Below the pieces are notes generated by a model, which was not told the origin of the DNA, did not search any database, and saw nothing but the letters and a program-made list of their open reading frames with translations. Below, piece by piece: positions 17,855 to 25,358 of a stretch of 28,630 bases of DNA; position 1 is the stretch's first letter, and each line of letters begins with the position of its first letter. The position numbers were made by a program, and so were the translations under genes. Source of the stretch: Granulicella sp. (lineage in GTDB: Bacteria; Acidobacteriota; Terriglobia; Terriglobales; Acidobacteriaceae); the NCBI GenBank assembly GCA_003133205.1, contig PKWK01000171.1:1-28630 (forward strand), written 5' to 3'.

Positions 17855-18811
17855 TTGACTGCAGATCGGTATTTTGGCGAGGCACAGCCCCAACGATGTG
17901 GCGCGCCATCACGACGTCGCATCGCGGCCGTGGTTCAGACGCGAGCGTTGAATACCGGAGTTGCCGAAGCGAACATGATGCTGATTACAGAGGCATTCGC
18001 CGCACTCGGCTACAACGCCTGGTGCAGCACCTTCTGCCCCTTCTTCAATTGGCAGGTAATGCGACGCATCGCGGTGGGACAGCAGGAACGGCTGGAAGCT
18101 ATCGCGGCAAGTGACGGCTGGCTTAGCGACGGGCACGGATTAGACATCACTTTTCTCGCCACTGCTGCGAACTTCGAGACGCGTACGAATGGCGCCACCC
18201 ACATGGGCAACGACGACAGCACTACTTTCGATGCGGTGGCGCATCTGAAGATCATCGATGTGTCCTGTCCCCAGCAGATGCTCGCGATCATGAAGTGGAC
18301 GATGGAAGGCGGCAAGGGCCTGGTCTACGTGCGCGTTATGCGCACCGGCTCGGCCGTACTCTACCCCAGCGACTACAGCTTCGAGTACGGCAAGGGGTAC
18401 GTGCTGCGTCAGAGCGACACTGACAAGGCCATCCTCCTCAGCAGCGGCCGCGGAGTACACGAAGCGCTTGGTGCGGCGGACCTCTGTGCGAAGCAGGGTC
18501 TTGGTGTCATGGTCGTCGATATGCCGTCCGTGGATGGGGACCTGCTGCTGAAGCTTTATCAAAGCGGACTGCCGATTGTGTTGGCGGAGCAGAACAACGG
18601 ATTTCTGCTGCAGAATTTTCTGAAGTTGCTGTATCGGCATCGAACCGGCTCCAGTCTGCAGGGGCTCGATCGTTTGACAACCATCAACACGCTCCGTCCG
18701 AACGGGGATAAACAGTTCATTCACTCGGCGACCTATGAAGAACTGGTGGAAGTGTTTGGCCTGACCCAGGCGGCGATTGCGGCTGTCGTACAGAGGGCAA
18801 TTCAGGACTAG
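17855..18811 (+). pseudogene. C-terminal half of a transketolase-like enzyme, 5' end replaced by IS sequence
   Basis: From about residue 27 the protein is the pyrimidine-binding and C-terminal domains of a transketolase/E1-type enzyme. TRALNTGVAEANMM carries the conserved cofactor-activating Glu (Glu38), followed by CSTFCPFFNWQVMRR, THMGNDDSTTFDAVAHLKI and VYVRVMRT. The diphosphate-binding N-terminal half (with the GDG...N motif) is absent. The ATG at 17855 and the first 12 or 13 codons lie inside the IS right end, and the frame then continues in phase into the remnant. A protein of 318 residues could be made, but without its TPP-diphosphate site it should not work alone. Some transketolases are naturally split, so a separate N-terminal subunit elsewhere cannot be excluded; the exact join to the IS argues for truncation. 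Confidence 0.75.
17868..17888 (-). repeat. Right terminal inverted repeat of the IS
   Basis: The inverted copy of 16547-16567, with 20 of 21 positions identical. The open frame that continues into the transketolase remnant passes through it. Confidence 0.85.
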
Positions 18812-18829
18812 CCATAGCGGAGGTGCAGG

Positions 18830-19225
18830 ATGGCAATGCCGATCGTTGATGAGGCCACAGTCGAGGAACTGGACCTACCAGGCAGGCACCTGCGGTGGGT
18901 GGTGACGAAGGAAAGCACAGGCGCGCAATACTGCACGATGGCGGTGATCCGAGTTGCGCCGGGTAGTCGTGTGCGCCCCGCACACTCCCACCCGAATGGC
19001 GAGGAAATTATTTACATCATCAACGGACACGGCCGCGTACTGATCGACGGCGAGGTGGAACAAGTAAAAGCCGGGTGCGCGGTGCTCTTCCCCAAGGGCA
19101 AGATTCATATGCTTGAGAATCTGTCTGACGAAGAGATGAAGGTGGCCTGCTTTTTCGCGCCGCCGGCGGGCTTAGAGAACTATGCGTTCTTTGAGGATGT
19201 CGATTTTCCCCCGGACGCCTCCTAG
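18830..19225 (+). CDS. Small single-domain cupin
   Basis: A 131-residue cytoplasmic cupin. The metal motif is complete, with His52 and His54 and Glu58 in AHSHPNGEE, and His93 in PKGKIHMLEN. There is no signal peptide. The start follows a GGAGG by 6-7 bases and lies 18 bases after the transketolase remnant, so the two were once co-transcribed. Proteins of this kind are often sugar or sugar-phosphate isomerase-like or ligand-sensing, but the substrate cannot be told. With its original promoter probably lost with the upstream deletion, expression now would have to come from the IS end or from readthrough. Confidence 0.8.
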   Translation: MAMPIVDEATVEELDLPGRHLRWVVTKESTGAQYCTMAVIRVAPGSRVRPAHSHPNGEEIIYIINGHGRVLIDGEVEQVKAGCAVLFPKGKIHMLENLSDEEMKVACFFAPPAGLENYAFFEDVDFPPDAS

Positions 19226-19228
19226 CGG

Positions 19229-19244
19229 TGCTTCGTCGGAAGCA
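19229..19244. terminator. Hairpin just after the cupin stop codon
   Basis: TGCTTC-GTCG-GAAGCA forms a perfect six-pair stem with a four-base loop, starting three bases after the stop codon. A U-rich tract is not directly adjacent (CCTCTTT follows about ten bases later), so this is a weak terminator candidate between the convergent cupin genes. A second small stem (TCCAG/CTGGA) lies at about 19264-19279. Confidence 0.35.
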
Positions 19245-19299
19245 TAAGGAATCCCTCTTTGGATCCAGTTCGGGCTGGACAGCGTGGCTTTGCGAGTAC

Positions 19300-20214
19300 T
19301 CAGCGGGAGGGCCGCGCAGCCATAAAGGCGTCCTTCGCGGCAAAGTCCTTAGCAATTCCAATAATCATGAATTCAATAGGTTCACTCCCACTGGTCGTAA
19401 ACGTCTGCCGTTCGTTGAGACGAACTGGAACAACATCTCCGGTATGAATGGCGGCTGTCTCCGTACCGATAGTCACGGTCCCATCGCCTGCCAAGATATA
19501 GTAGGCTTCGCTCATGTCCGGCTTTGCCGTTGGCCCAATTGAACTGCCGGCGGGGATAAGCAGATGATCGATATACGACCATGTTGTGAAAAACACGCTC
19601 GGTTGCAGCACCCGTCTGTATTGCACGGTGCCATTCCCGCCATTCATATGATCAGCCGGCCTTAGCAAGGTTCGGTCCAAATGCATGGTGACAAACTGCG
19701 GGATGGGGTCGAGAGGAACGCCTACCCGCGGGTCTCCCAGGTCGAAGTTGTCATAGACCTTAGTCAGCCCGACATTAATGTTCAACCACTGTATAGGCTT
19801 GTCGGTGTCGTTATAGATCGCATGGGCGTGGCCAATCCTATCGGGCACGCCTACCGGCCCTTTGAGTAATGACGTTCTACCGTCAACAGTAAACTGGGCC
19901 TCGCCATCCAAGATGACAAACATCTCTTCACACTTATTGTGAAAATGTTCGCCAATACCGCTCTTTGGCGCGATTACTCCACGATGGAAAAAGATCAGAT
20001 TGGTGTCGAGTGCATCCGCACCCAACATCGCTCTGAAATCCATCGTCCCCGCTCCTTCATGAACAGCTTTTAGATGGTTGTATTTTGAAGGGTCGGCTCG
20101 TCCTATGCGCTGCTCAAGCGTGCGAGGCTGCGCTGGGGGAGCACTTGTTTGGGCAAACAATATATTGGGAACGGCTGCAAGCATCAAGGACAATACAATT
20201 GTCTTCTCGCACAT
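19300..20214 (-). CDS. Secreted bicupin protein
   Basis: A 304-residue exported protein with a signal peptide ([22 protein letters not shown]). The first cupin domain has a full metal site: His90 and His92, Glu96 ([10 protein letters not shown]) and a His at 129 or 131 ([10 protein letters not shown]). The second (about 215-285) keeps the cupin strands ([13 protein letters not shown]) but lacks the histidines, so only one half is likely to bind metal. It is the last gene of the six-gene minus-strand operon, 42 bases after the MFS gene, with GGGAG before its start. Its role is unknown; a periplasmic sugar or sugar-acid modifying or binding function is suggested only by its neighbours. Confidence 0.82.
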   Translation of the reverse strand: MCEKTIVLSLMLAAVPNILFAQTSAPPAQPRTLEQRIGRADPSKYNHLKAVHEGAGTMDFRAMLGADALDTNLIFFHRGVIAPKSGIGEHFHNKCEEMFVILDGEAQFTVDGRTSLLKGPVGVPDRIGHAHAIYNDTDKPIQWLNINVGLTKVYDNFDLGDPRVGVPLDPIPQFVTMHLDRTLLRPADHMNGGNGTVQYRRVLQPSVFFTTWSYIDHLLIPAGSSIGPTAKPDMSEAYYILAGDGTVTIGTETAAIHTGDVVPVRLNERQTFTTSGSEPIEFMIIGIAKDFAAKDAFMAARPSR

Positions 20215-20256
20215 ATCGCTCTCCCGTAATTGCGAATAATTCTCAATCTATTTTCA

Positions 20257-21630
20257 TCAAGCCGTGCGCGGATTCTTCGTCAGACCTTCGCTGTTGAATT
20301 GATGCTTGGCCGGCGTCGGCTTCTCTGCAGTCATTGGAATCTCCGGACGCACGGTCATCCAACAGGCGGCTGCAATAATTGCCAAGGCTGCTGCTGCCGC
20401 AAAGGACATGGTCCAGCCGAATCGCTGGGCAATTACCGGTGTGAGCGACGCCGTAACAGCGCCGCCTATTTGTCCGGCCATATTAATAAGGCTAGAAAAT
20501 ACGCCGGAATTTGCACCCGCAATATCAATGGAAGCTGACCAGTAAGAACTTTGAGAGATATAAAGGGCTCCAGCTCCTGCCGAAAGAATAATGCCCGCCC
20601 ACTGCGGACTATGCGTCTGAGATCCCACAATGAGGAATAAAGCAGTGAGTAAGGATGCACCCACTGCGAGAGTGCAACGGCCAACCCGAACGCCGTAGCG
20701 CTTCGTGAGCCAGTCGCTGGCGGCTCCTCCGGTAAGACAGCACAGCGTCATCGAAAGAAATGGAAGCATCGTATACAAGGCGCTCGACTTCAGGTCGAAT
20801 CCTCGCACCTGAGCCATATATATGAAAAACCAACTGAAATAGATCCAGGCGATGTAGACAAACCCGAAATATGCGACCATCAAGGCTGGAAGGTCGCGGC
20901 GGCAGAAAATTGCCTTCCAGGGTATCTGCACCTTACCCGTACTTGCGGGCGGTATTACCTGCTCTTCGTCAAGAGCCACTCCAGGAATATCGCGATGGAT
21001 CTCCCGCAGTTCCTCTGCCGAGATCATCGAATGGTCTTCAGGACGGTCGGAAGATATCGACCACAACACAGCCGCCGCCGCAAACCCCACTGCAGCACTT
21101 ACCCAGAAGGCCGACCGCCATCCATGATGGGTGATGAGCCAGTTGAGCAAAGGCGGCGTAAGCCCACTACCCGCCCCGACACCGGCAAAGATTAGACCGT
21201 TGATGATGCCGCGTTCCTGTAGCGGAATCCAGCGGGCAACAAACTGACTTGCCGCAGGATAGACAATCGATTCCCCCGCGCCGAGAGCGAACCGAACCAG
21301 AAACAAGATTGCAATCGCGTGAGGAATTGTAGACGGAATAAGGGCAGTGAATGCCGTGGCAATGCCCCACCACAACACACCCAACGAAAGGACTCGGCGT
21401 GGACCGAATTGGGCAGCGAGCCATCCAGCAGGAACCTGACAGACCGCGTAGCCGATAAGAAAGGCGCTGGAGAGCCATCCCAGCCGCTGATTGTTCAGCC
21501 CGAACTCTTTAATGATCGCCAGTCCCGCAATCGAGATATTCGTGCGATCTAGAAATGCGATGCCGCTAATTACAAAGAGCCAGAAAGAAAGAATATAGCG
21601 TATCCGTATGGCGTGCTTTCTGGCCATCAT
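20257..21630 (-). CDS. MFS permease, ACS type (second copy in window)
   Basis: A 457-residue inner-membrane transporter with about 12 hydrophobic segments. The motif FLDRTNISIA after helix 1 and AVCQVPAGWLAAQFGPRR in the second helix-loop are typical of ACS permeases for glucarate, galactonate or related organic anions. Two ATGs are adjacent; the second, at 21627, is better spaced from GAGGAG (6 bases instead of 3). It lies 39 bases downstream of the quinoprotein gene and should take up the acid produced by the dehydrogenase and lactonase. It is clearly distinct in sequence from the permease at 6135-7481, so it is not a recent duplicate. Confidence 0.87.
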   Translation of the reverse strand: MMARKHAIRIRYILSFWLFVISGIAFLDRTNISIAGLAIIKEFGLNNQRLGWLSSAFLIGYAVCQVPAGWLAAQFGPRRVLSLGVLWWGIATAFTALIPSTIPHAIAILFLVRFALGAGESIVYPAASQFVARWIPLQERGIINGLIFAGVGAGSGLTPPLLNWLITHHGWRSAFWVSAAVGFAAAAVLWSISSDRPEDHSMISAEELREIHRDIPGVALDEEQVIPPASTGKVQIPWKAIFCRRDLPALMVAYFGFVYIAWIYFSWFFIYMAQVRGFDLKSSALYTMLPFLSMTLCCLTGGAASDWLTKRYGVRVGRCTLAVGASLLTALFLIVGSQTHSPQWAGIILSAGAGALYISQSSYWSASIDIAGANSGVFSSLINMAGQIGGAVTASLTPVIAQRFGWTMSFAAAAALAIIAAACWMTVRPEIPMTAEKPTPAKHQFNSEGLTKNPRTA

Positions 21631-21669
21631 ACTCTCCTCAAAACAAGCTTCTGTCGTATTTTCAGTCGG

Positions 21670-23787
21670 CTAAGGTAACGCAAAGGCCATGTAAACGCCT
21701 CCAGTCCCTGATCTTCTGTCTCTCCCACCACCAGACGCAATGACTATATATTGCTTGCCTTTGACCTCATAGGTAGCAGGTGTAGCAAGCGCGGAGAACG
21801 GCATCGTCGTTTCCCAAAGTAGCTTGCCCGTCGATTTGTCGAATATTCTGAGCTTCTTGTCGTAAACCGTAGCCGCAATGATTAATAGGCCACCATCCGT
21901 GACGACAGGGCCACCAAAATTCTCCGTTCCTGTAATGGGTACTCCCTGTGCGGTGAGCACGGGATACTCTCCCAAGGGGATCTTCCAGGCATACTCACCT
22001 GTATTCAGATTAATCGCGTTCAAACTGCCCCAGGGCGGTGCGGTTGCGGGGTAGCCCTCCGAATCTACGAACGCGCGATAACCCGTGGTGTTATACGTTG
22101 CCGGCCCCGAAGCGCCTTTGTCGTCCTTCTCGGTACCCGACAAATAGGCTGCCAGGGTGCGACGGCTGCTCGGCTCCATACTCGCGTACGCAGGCATCCG
22201 GCCACGACCGTGCACAATAACTTCGACAATCTGATCTATGGAGAGTTTCTTATCTATATCCAGAAGTGAGGGGAAAGTAGGCGGCAATCCCGCACGGTTC
22301 TGTCCGTGACAAGCCGCGCATTGGCTCTCGTAGATCGCTCGGCCACCGTTTCCTCCGGTACTCTTTACGAGTACCTCGGTCAATCCGCTGTCATTCGCGT
22401 TGACGTATAGGAGGCCCGTGCCAGGATCGAACGCGGAGCCGCCATACTCTGCTCCGCCATTCCATCCCGGCATCATGAGAGTCTCTTGGCCCACGCTGTT
22501 CGGCGTGAATTGGCCACGACTGATCATCTTTCGATAGTGCTCCAACGCTTCTTGGTGCGCCGCGGGGGTGCGATTGGTGAGCAGGTCTTCCGTTATGAGT
22601 TGCCGGGAGAACGGTTCAGGCTTGATCGGAAACGGTTGCTCGGAAGCCGCAACCTCGCCGGGCACGGTACTCGCCGGGACCTTGCGGTACTCAATCGGGA
22701 AGAGAGGCGTTCCGTCGATCCTATTGAACAAGAAGAGAAATCCTTGCTTGGATGTTTGGGCCACAGCTGGAATATCTTTGCCGTTCCGCTTTACCGTGAC
22801 CAACGTAGGAGGAGATGGGAAGTCTCTGTCCCACATGTCATGGCGCACTCCTTGGAAATGCCAAATCCTTTTACCCGTCGCTGCGTCCAAAGCAATCAGT
22901 GAATTCGCAAAAAGGTTGTCGCCGATCCTATCGCCCCCGTACCAGTCCGTAGCCGCCGACCCGGTGGGGACGTAGACAATCCCTCGCTCAGTATCCACCG
23001 ACATGCCGGTCCAGTTATTTGCAGCGCCGCTGTAGATCCATGCGTCTTTCGGCCATGTGTCGTAACCGAACTCGCCTGGGTGAGGTATTGTGTGAAATGT
23101 CCACCGGAGCTTCCCGTTCCGTACGTCGTAGGCGCGAATATCTCCAGGAGGGGCGGGCAGATTCTCGGGTTCCCCATCGCCCACAATAATCAGATCTTTA
23201 TAAATTGAGCCAGGACTACTTACATAAAGAGACTGCTCTTTCGGATCGCCGCGCAAGTTCTCTCGCAAATCGATTCGTCCGTCCTCGCCAAAGGTTGGGA
23301 TCGGTTTCCCGGTCGTAGCGTCAAGCACATACAAATAGTTGACCGCCGGAGCGAGAATGCGTTTCTCGTGGCCATCGGTCCAATAGGACAATCCGCGCTC
23401 AGCCCGCGATCCAGAGAGTCCCGGATCGAACTTCCAAAGAAGTGTTCCACTCGCTGCATCGAGCGCTATTACTTCTTTCTGCGGGGTGTAGGCGTACATG
23501 ACGCCGTCGACAATAATAGGGGATGTCTGAAGCCCCCCTTTCTCGCCGGAGTCATAGCTCCACGCCAGCTTAAGATTGGCTACGTTGCTTCGATTAATCT
23601 GGCTCAGCTTCGAGTAGTGAGTATTTTCTGGCGAGCCGCCATAGACAGGCCAATCTGTTTTTCCAGATGGAGCCGCCGTCTGCGCGTGCTGAGCCTTGTT
23701 AGCTACTGCTATAAGTGACAGGCCAGCCGCAAACATTAAAGCAGCACTGACCCATCTCATTTCACGTCTACGTTGATACTGCTGCAT
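21670..23787 (-). CDS. Soluble PQQ-dependent quinohemoprotein dehydrogenase with inserted cytochrome c domain
   Basis: A 705-residue periplasmic enzyme that should oxidise an aldose, or another sugar-derived alcohol, to a lactone or acid and pass electrons to a c-type heme. An N-terminal signal segment (about 12-36) is followed by an eight-bladed quinoprotein propeller with several tryptophan-docking repeats (e.g. ALDAASGTLLWKF, ALDAATGKRIWHF, IFDKSTGKLLWET). HDMWDRDFPSPP (316-327) belongs to the PQQ active-site region. A cytochrome c domain is inserted at about 478-552, with heme motif CAACH (490-494) and axial Met531 in GRMPAY; the propeller then resumes. There are no membrane helices beyond the leader, unlike membrane-bound glucose dehydrogenase. 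AAGGAG lies 7 bases before the start. It follows the lactonase gene by 17 bases. Substrate specificity is not visible. Confidence 0.88.
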   Translation of the reverse strand: MQQYQRRREMRWVSAALMFAAGLSLIAVANKAQHAQTAAPSGKTDWPVYGGSPENTHYSKLSQINRSNVANLKLAWSYDSGEKGGLQTSPIIVDGVMYAYTPQKEVIALDAASGTLLWKFDPGLSGSRAERGLSYWTDGHEKRILAPAVNYLYVLDATTGKPIPTFGEDGRIDLRENLRGDPKEQSLYVSSPGSIYKDLIIVGDGEPENLPAPPGDIRAYDVRNGKLRWTFHTIPHPGEFGYDTWPKDAWIYSGAANNWTGMSVDTERGIVYVPTGSAATDWYGGDRIGDNLFANSLIALDAATGKRIWHFQGVRHDMWDRDFPSPPTLVTVKRNGKDIPAVAQTSKQGFLFLFNRIDGTPLFPIEYRKVPASTVPGEVAASEQPFPIKPEPFSRQLITEDLLTNRTPAAHQEALEHYRKMISRGQFTPNSVGQETLMMPGWNGGAEYGGSAFDPGTGLLYVNANDSGLTEVLVKSTGGNGGRAIYESQCAACHGQNRAGLPPTFPSLLDIDKKLSIDQIVEVIVHGRGRMPAYASMEPSSRRTLAAYLSGTEKDDKGASGPATYNTTGYRAFVDSEGYPATAPPWGSLNAINLNTGEYAWKIPLGEYPVLTAQGVPITGTENFGGPVVTDGGLLIIAATVYDKKLRIFDKSTGKLLWETTMPFSALATPATYEVKGKQYIVIASGGGRDRRSGTGGVYMAFALP

Positions 23788-23804
23788 GCGATCTCCTTCA
23801 CCGT

Positions 23805-24824
23805 CTAATAACGAGGCATCGCACCCGAAATCGCAGCTCTGAGACGGTAAATGCTATGAGAAGCCGTAATATATGCTGTCTTCCCGTCGTCGCCCCATGC
23901 CATGTTCGCGGCAACCTCGGGCAGTTTGATCTGGCCAAGCACTTTCCCCGACGGTGAAATGATTCGGAATCCGCCCGGCCCCGACGTCCACAGATTGCCG
24001 GCGGAATCCAACTTCAATCCATCGGGCACGTCTGGAGATGAGCCAGGATAGGAGATCACTCTTTGACCGCTGGAAACAGTGCCGTCCGGTGCTACCTGAT
24101 ACTTCTCCACGAACATCCCCGGCCCTGAGTTCGAAACATAGAGCGTCTTGCCATCGGCCGAAAAGCCGATTCCGTTCGGCAGAGACAAATCCCGAATTGG
24201 GGCCGTAAGCTTTCCATTGGAGTAACGGAAGACGCCGTTGAATGAAAGCTCCTTCGCCGGATCTTTGTCCTTCCCCATCAAGCCAAACGGTGGATCGGTG
24301 AACCAGAGCGAGCCATCAGGAGCGAAGACGAGATCGTTGGGGCTGTTGAACTTCTTACCCTCAAAACGGTCGAGAAACGGAAGGAGGTTCAATTTGAGGT
24401 CCAAACGCACAATTCGCCTTGCTCCCTGCTGGATCATTAAAACAGTTCCGTCCCGGGAGGTCGTCATCGCGTTCGATCCCATATACGAGCCCGGCGGCGG
24501 GTTGTCCACACCACCGGAGTGATCGATCAGGACGTGCACTTTGCCGCGTGAGGACACGGATATCATCTGGTTCCCTGTTAGATCGGAGAACCACAGCTGC
24601 CCGTGATGCCACAACGGTCCCTCGGTGAACTGAAAGCCGGTGGCAACTCGTTCAATTTGCGTGCCAGGCGCGATTACCGCGTCAAGCGCGGGATCCAGCC
24701 GCACGATTTCAGTACCCGCCACGTGGGCCGGGACAGGGGCGGCAAGCATAGCACTGCTGCGTGGCCTGCCAGCGGTCGCAACAACGACCAGAAAACATAC
24801 AATCAGTTTCGTGAATGGAGGCAT
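23805..24824 (-). CDS. Exported SMP-30/gluconolactonase-type lactonase
   Basis: A 339-residue six-bladed propeller lactonase with a leader peptide (LIVCFLVVVATAG). It should hydrolyse aldonolactones to aldonic acids in the periplasm. The metal-site residues of the SMP-30 family can be matched: Glu68 (FTEGPLW), Asn163 (SPNDLVF), Asn217 (LPNGIGF) and Asp268 (VPDGLKL). The gene lies between the Dabb-like gene (47 bases) and the PQQ dehydrogenase (17 bases) in one transcription unit, which fits a sequential oxidation then ring-opening role. The Shine-Dalgarno is weak (AAGGGA about 12 bases before the ATG). Confidence 0.87.
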   Translation of the reverse strand: MPPFTKLIVCFLVVVATAGRPRSSAMLAAPVPAHVAGTEIVRLDPALDAVIAPGTQIERVATGFQFTEGPLWHHGQLWFSDLTGNQMISVSSRGKVHVLIDHSGGVDNPPPGSYMGSNAMTTSRDGTVLMIQQGARRIVRLDLKLNLLPFLDRFEGKKFNSPNDLVFAPDGSLWFTDPPFGLMGKDKDPAKELSFNGVFRYSNGKLTAPIRDLSLPNGIGFSADGKTLYVSNSGPGMFVEKYQVAPDGTVSSGQRVISYPGSSPDVPDGLKLDSAGNLWTSGPGGFRIISPSGKVLGQIKLPEVAANMAWGDDGKTAYITASHSIYRLRAAISGAMPRY

Positions 24825-24871
24825 CGTTCACACTATCCCTTCCTGGGCGCAATCATAGACAGCGGTTTTCC

Positions 24872-25291
24872 TTAGGCATTATCAGTCAGCAAAGTTAGAT
24901 ATTGCTTGTTCGTTACCGTGTTCTCGATGAGCGGCCAAACTCTCTTGTGGACATCGGAAGCTATCCAACGCTGCCTCAGCTCCTCAGATTTGTAGGTCAA
25001 CTGAAAGCGATAATTTACGTCAGGAGCGGGCGCCGGCCCCCCTTGTATGACCTTACGCAGTCGAACCATCTTCAAATCGATAAACCCTTCAAATTTCTTG
25101 GCAGCCGGCTTGAAGTCATTATGAAAGTGGTCAAGCATTTCCTGCTCGCGTGCTGGATCCACGGCAAGATCGCAATATAGAACGATCGCTTTCTCCGGCC
25201 CCCCGGCTAAAGGCGCTGCTAAGGACGATATGAGGGTCGCTTCCGCCAATCCCAGCGATGCCGCGTATTTTAGTAATATCCGTCTATTCAT
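24872..25291 (-). CDS. Tat-type exported small Dabb/ABM-like protein
   Basis: A 139-residue protein beginning NRRILLKYAASLGLAEATLISSLAAPLAGG, which matches a twin-arginine leader (RR-x-L-L-K followed by a hydrophobic stretch). The mature part resembles the ferredoxin-like dimeric alpha-beta barrel (ABM/Dabb) fold: a first strand KAIVLYCDLAVDP, a helix with EMLDHFHNDFKPAAKKF, a strand GFIDLKMVRLRK and a second helix with ELRQRWIASDVHKRVWPLIE. Such proteins include small monooxygenases and chaperone-like or heme/ligand-binding dimers. Export by Tat would suggest it folds, perhaps with a cofactor, before export. GGAGG lies about 10 bases upstream. Its function in a sugar-oxidation operon is unknown. 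Confidence 0.75.
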   Translation of the reverse strand: MNRRILLKYAASLGLAEATLISSLAAPLAGGPEKAIVLYCDLAVDPAREQEMLDHFHNDFKPAAKKFEGFIDLKMVRLRKVIQGGPAPAPDVNYRFQLTYKSEELRQRWIASDVHKRVWPLIENTVTNKQYLTLLTDNA

Positions 25292-25358
25292 TAACTAGAT
25301 TCCTCCGGACTGATATTTGTAAGACCAACTGGCTCAGTGCTTACACATTCGTAGCCAC

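Larger units (their letters stand above)
16544..17892. mobile_element. Insertion sequence with integrase-core transposase (about 1.35 kb)
   Basis: The ends are defined by terminal inverted repeats sharing GCTGTGCCTCGCCAAAAT (16547-16567 on the left, 17868-17888 on the right). The left end can be read as TGAGCTG and the right, in complement, as TGGGGCTG, giving TG...CA termini. A single transposase on the minus strand fills most of it. I see no target-site duplication: the bases just outside (ACAGA on the left, ACGAT on the right) differ. The exact ends may be off by a few bases. Confidence 0.85.

Noticed and set aside
16734..17858. A 374-codon plus-strand frame across the IS
   Set aside because: It is antisense to the transposase, whose DDE residues are intact; this is a mirror frame.
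16539..17897. Target-site duplication flanking the IS
   Set aside because: GATG occurs near both ends, but using it would misplace the inverted repeats; the bases directly outside the repeats do not match.
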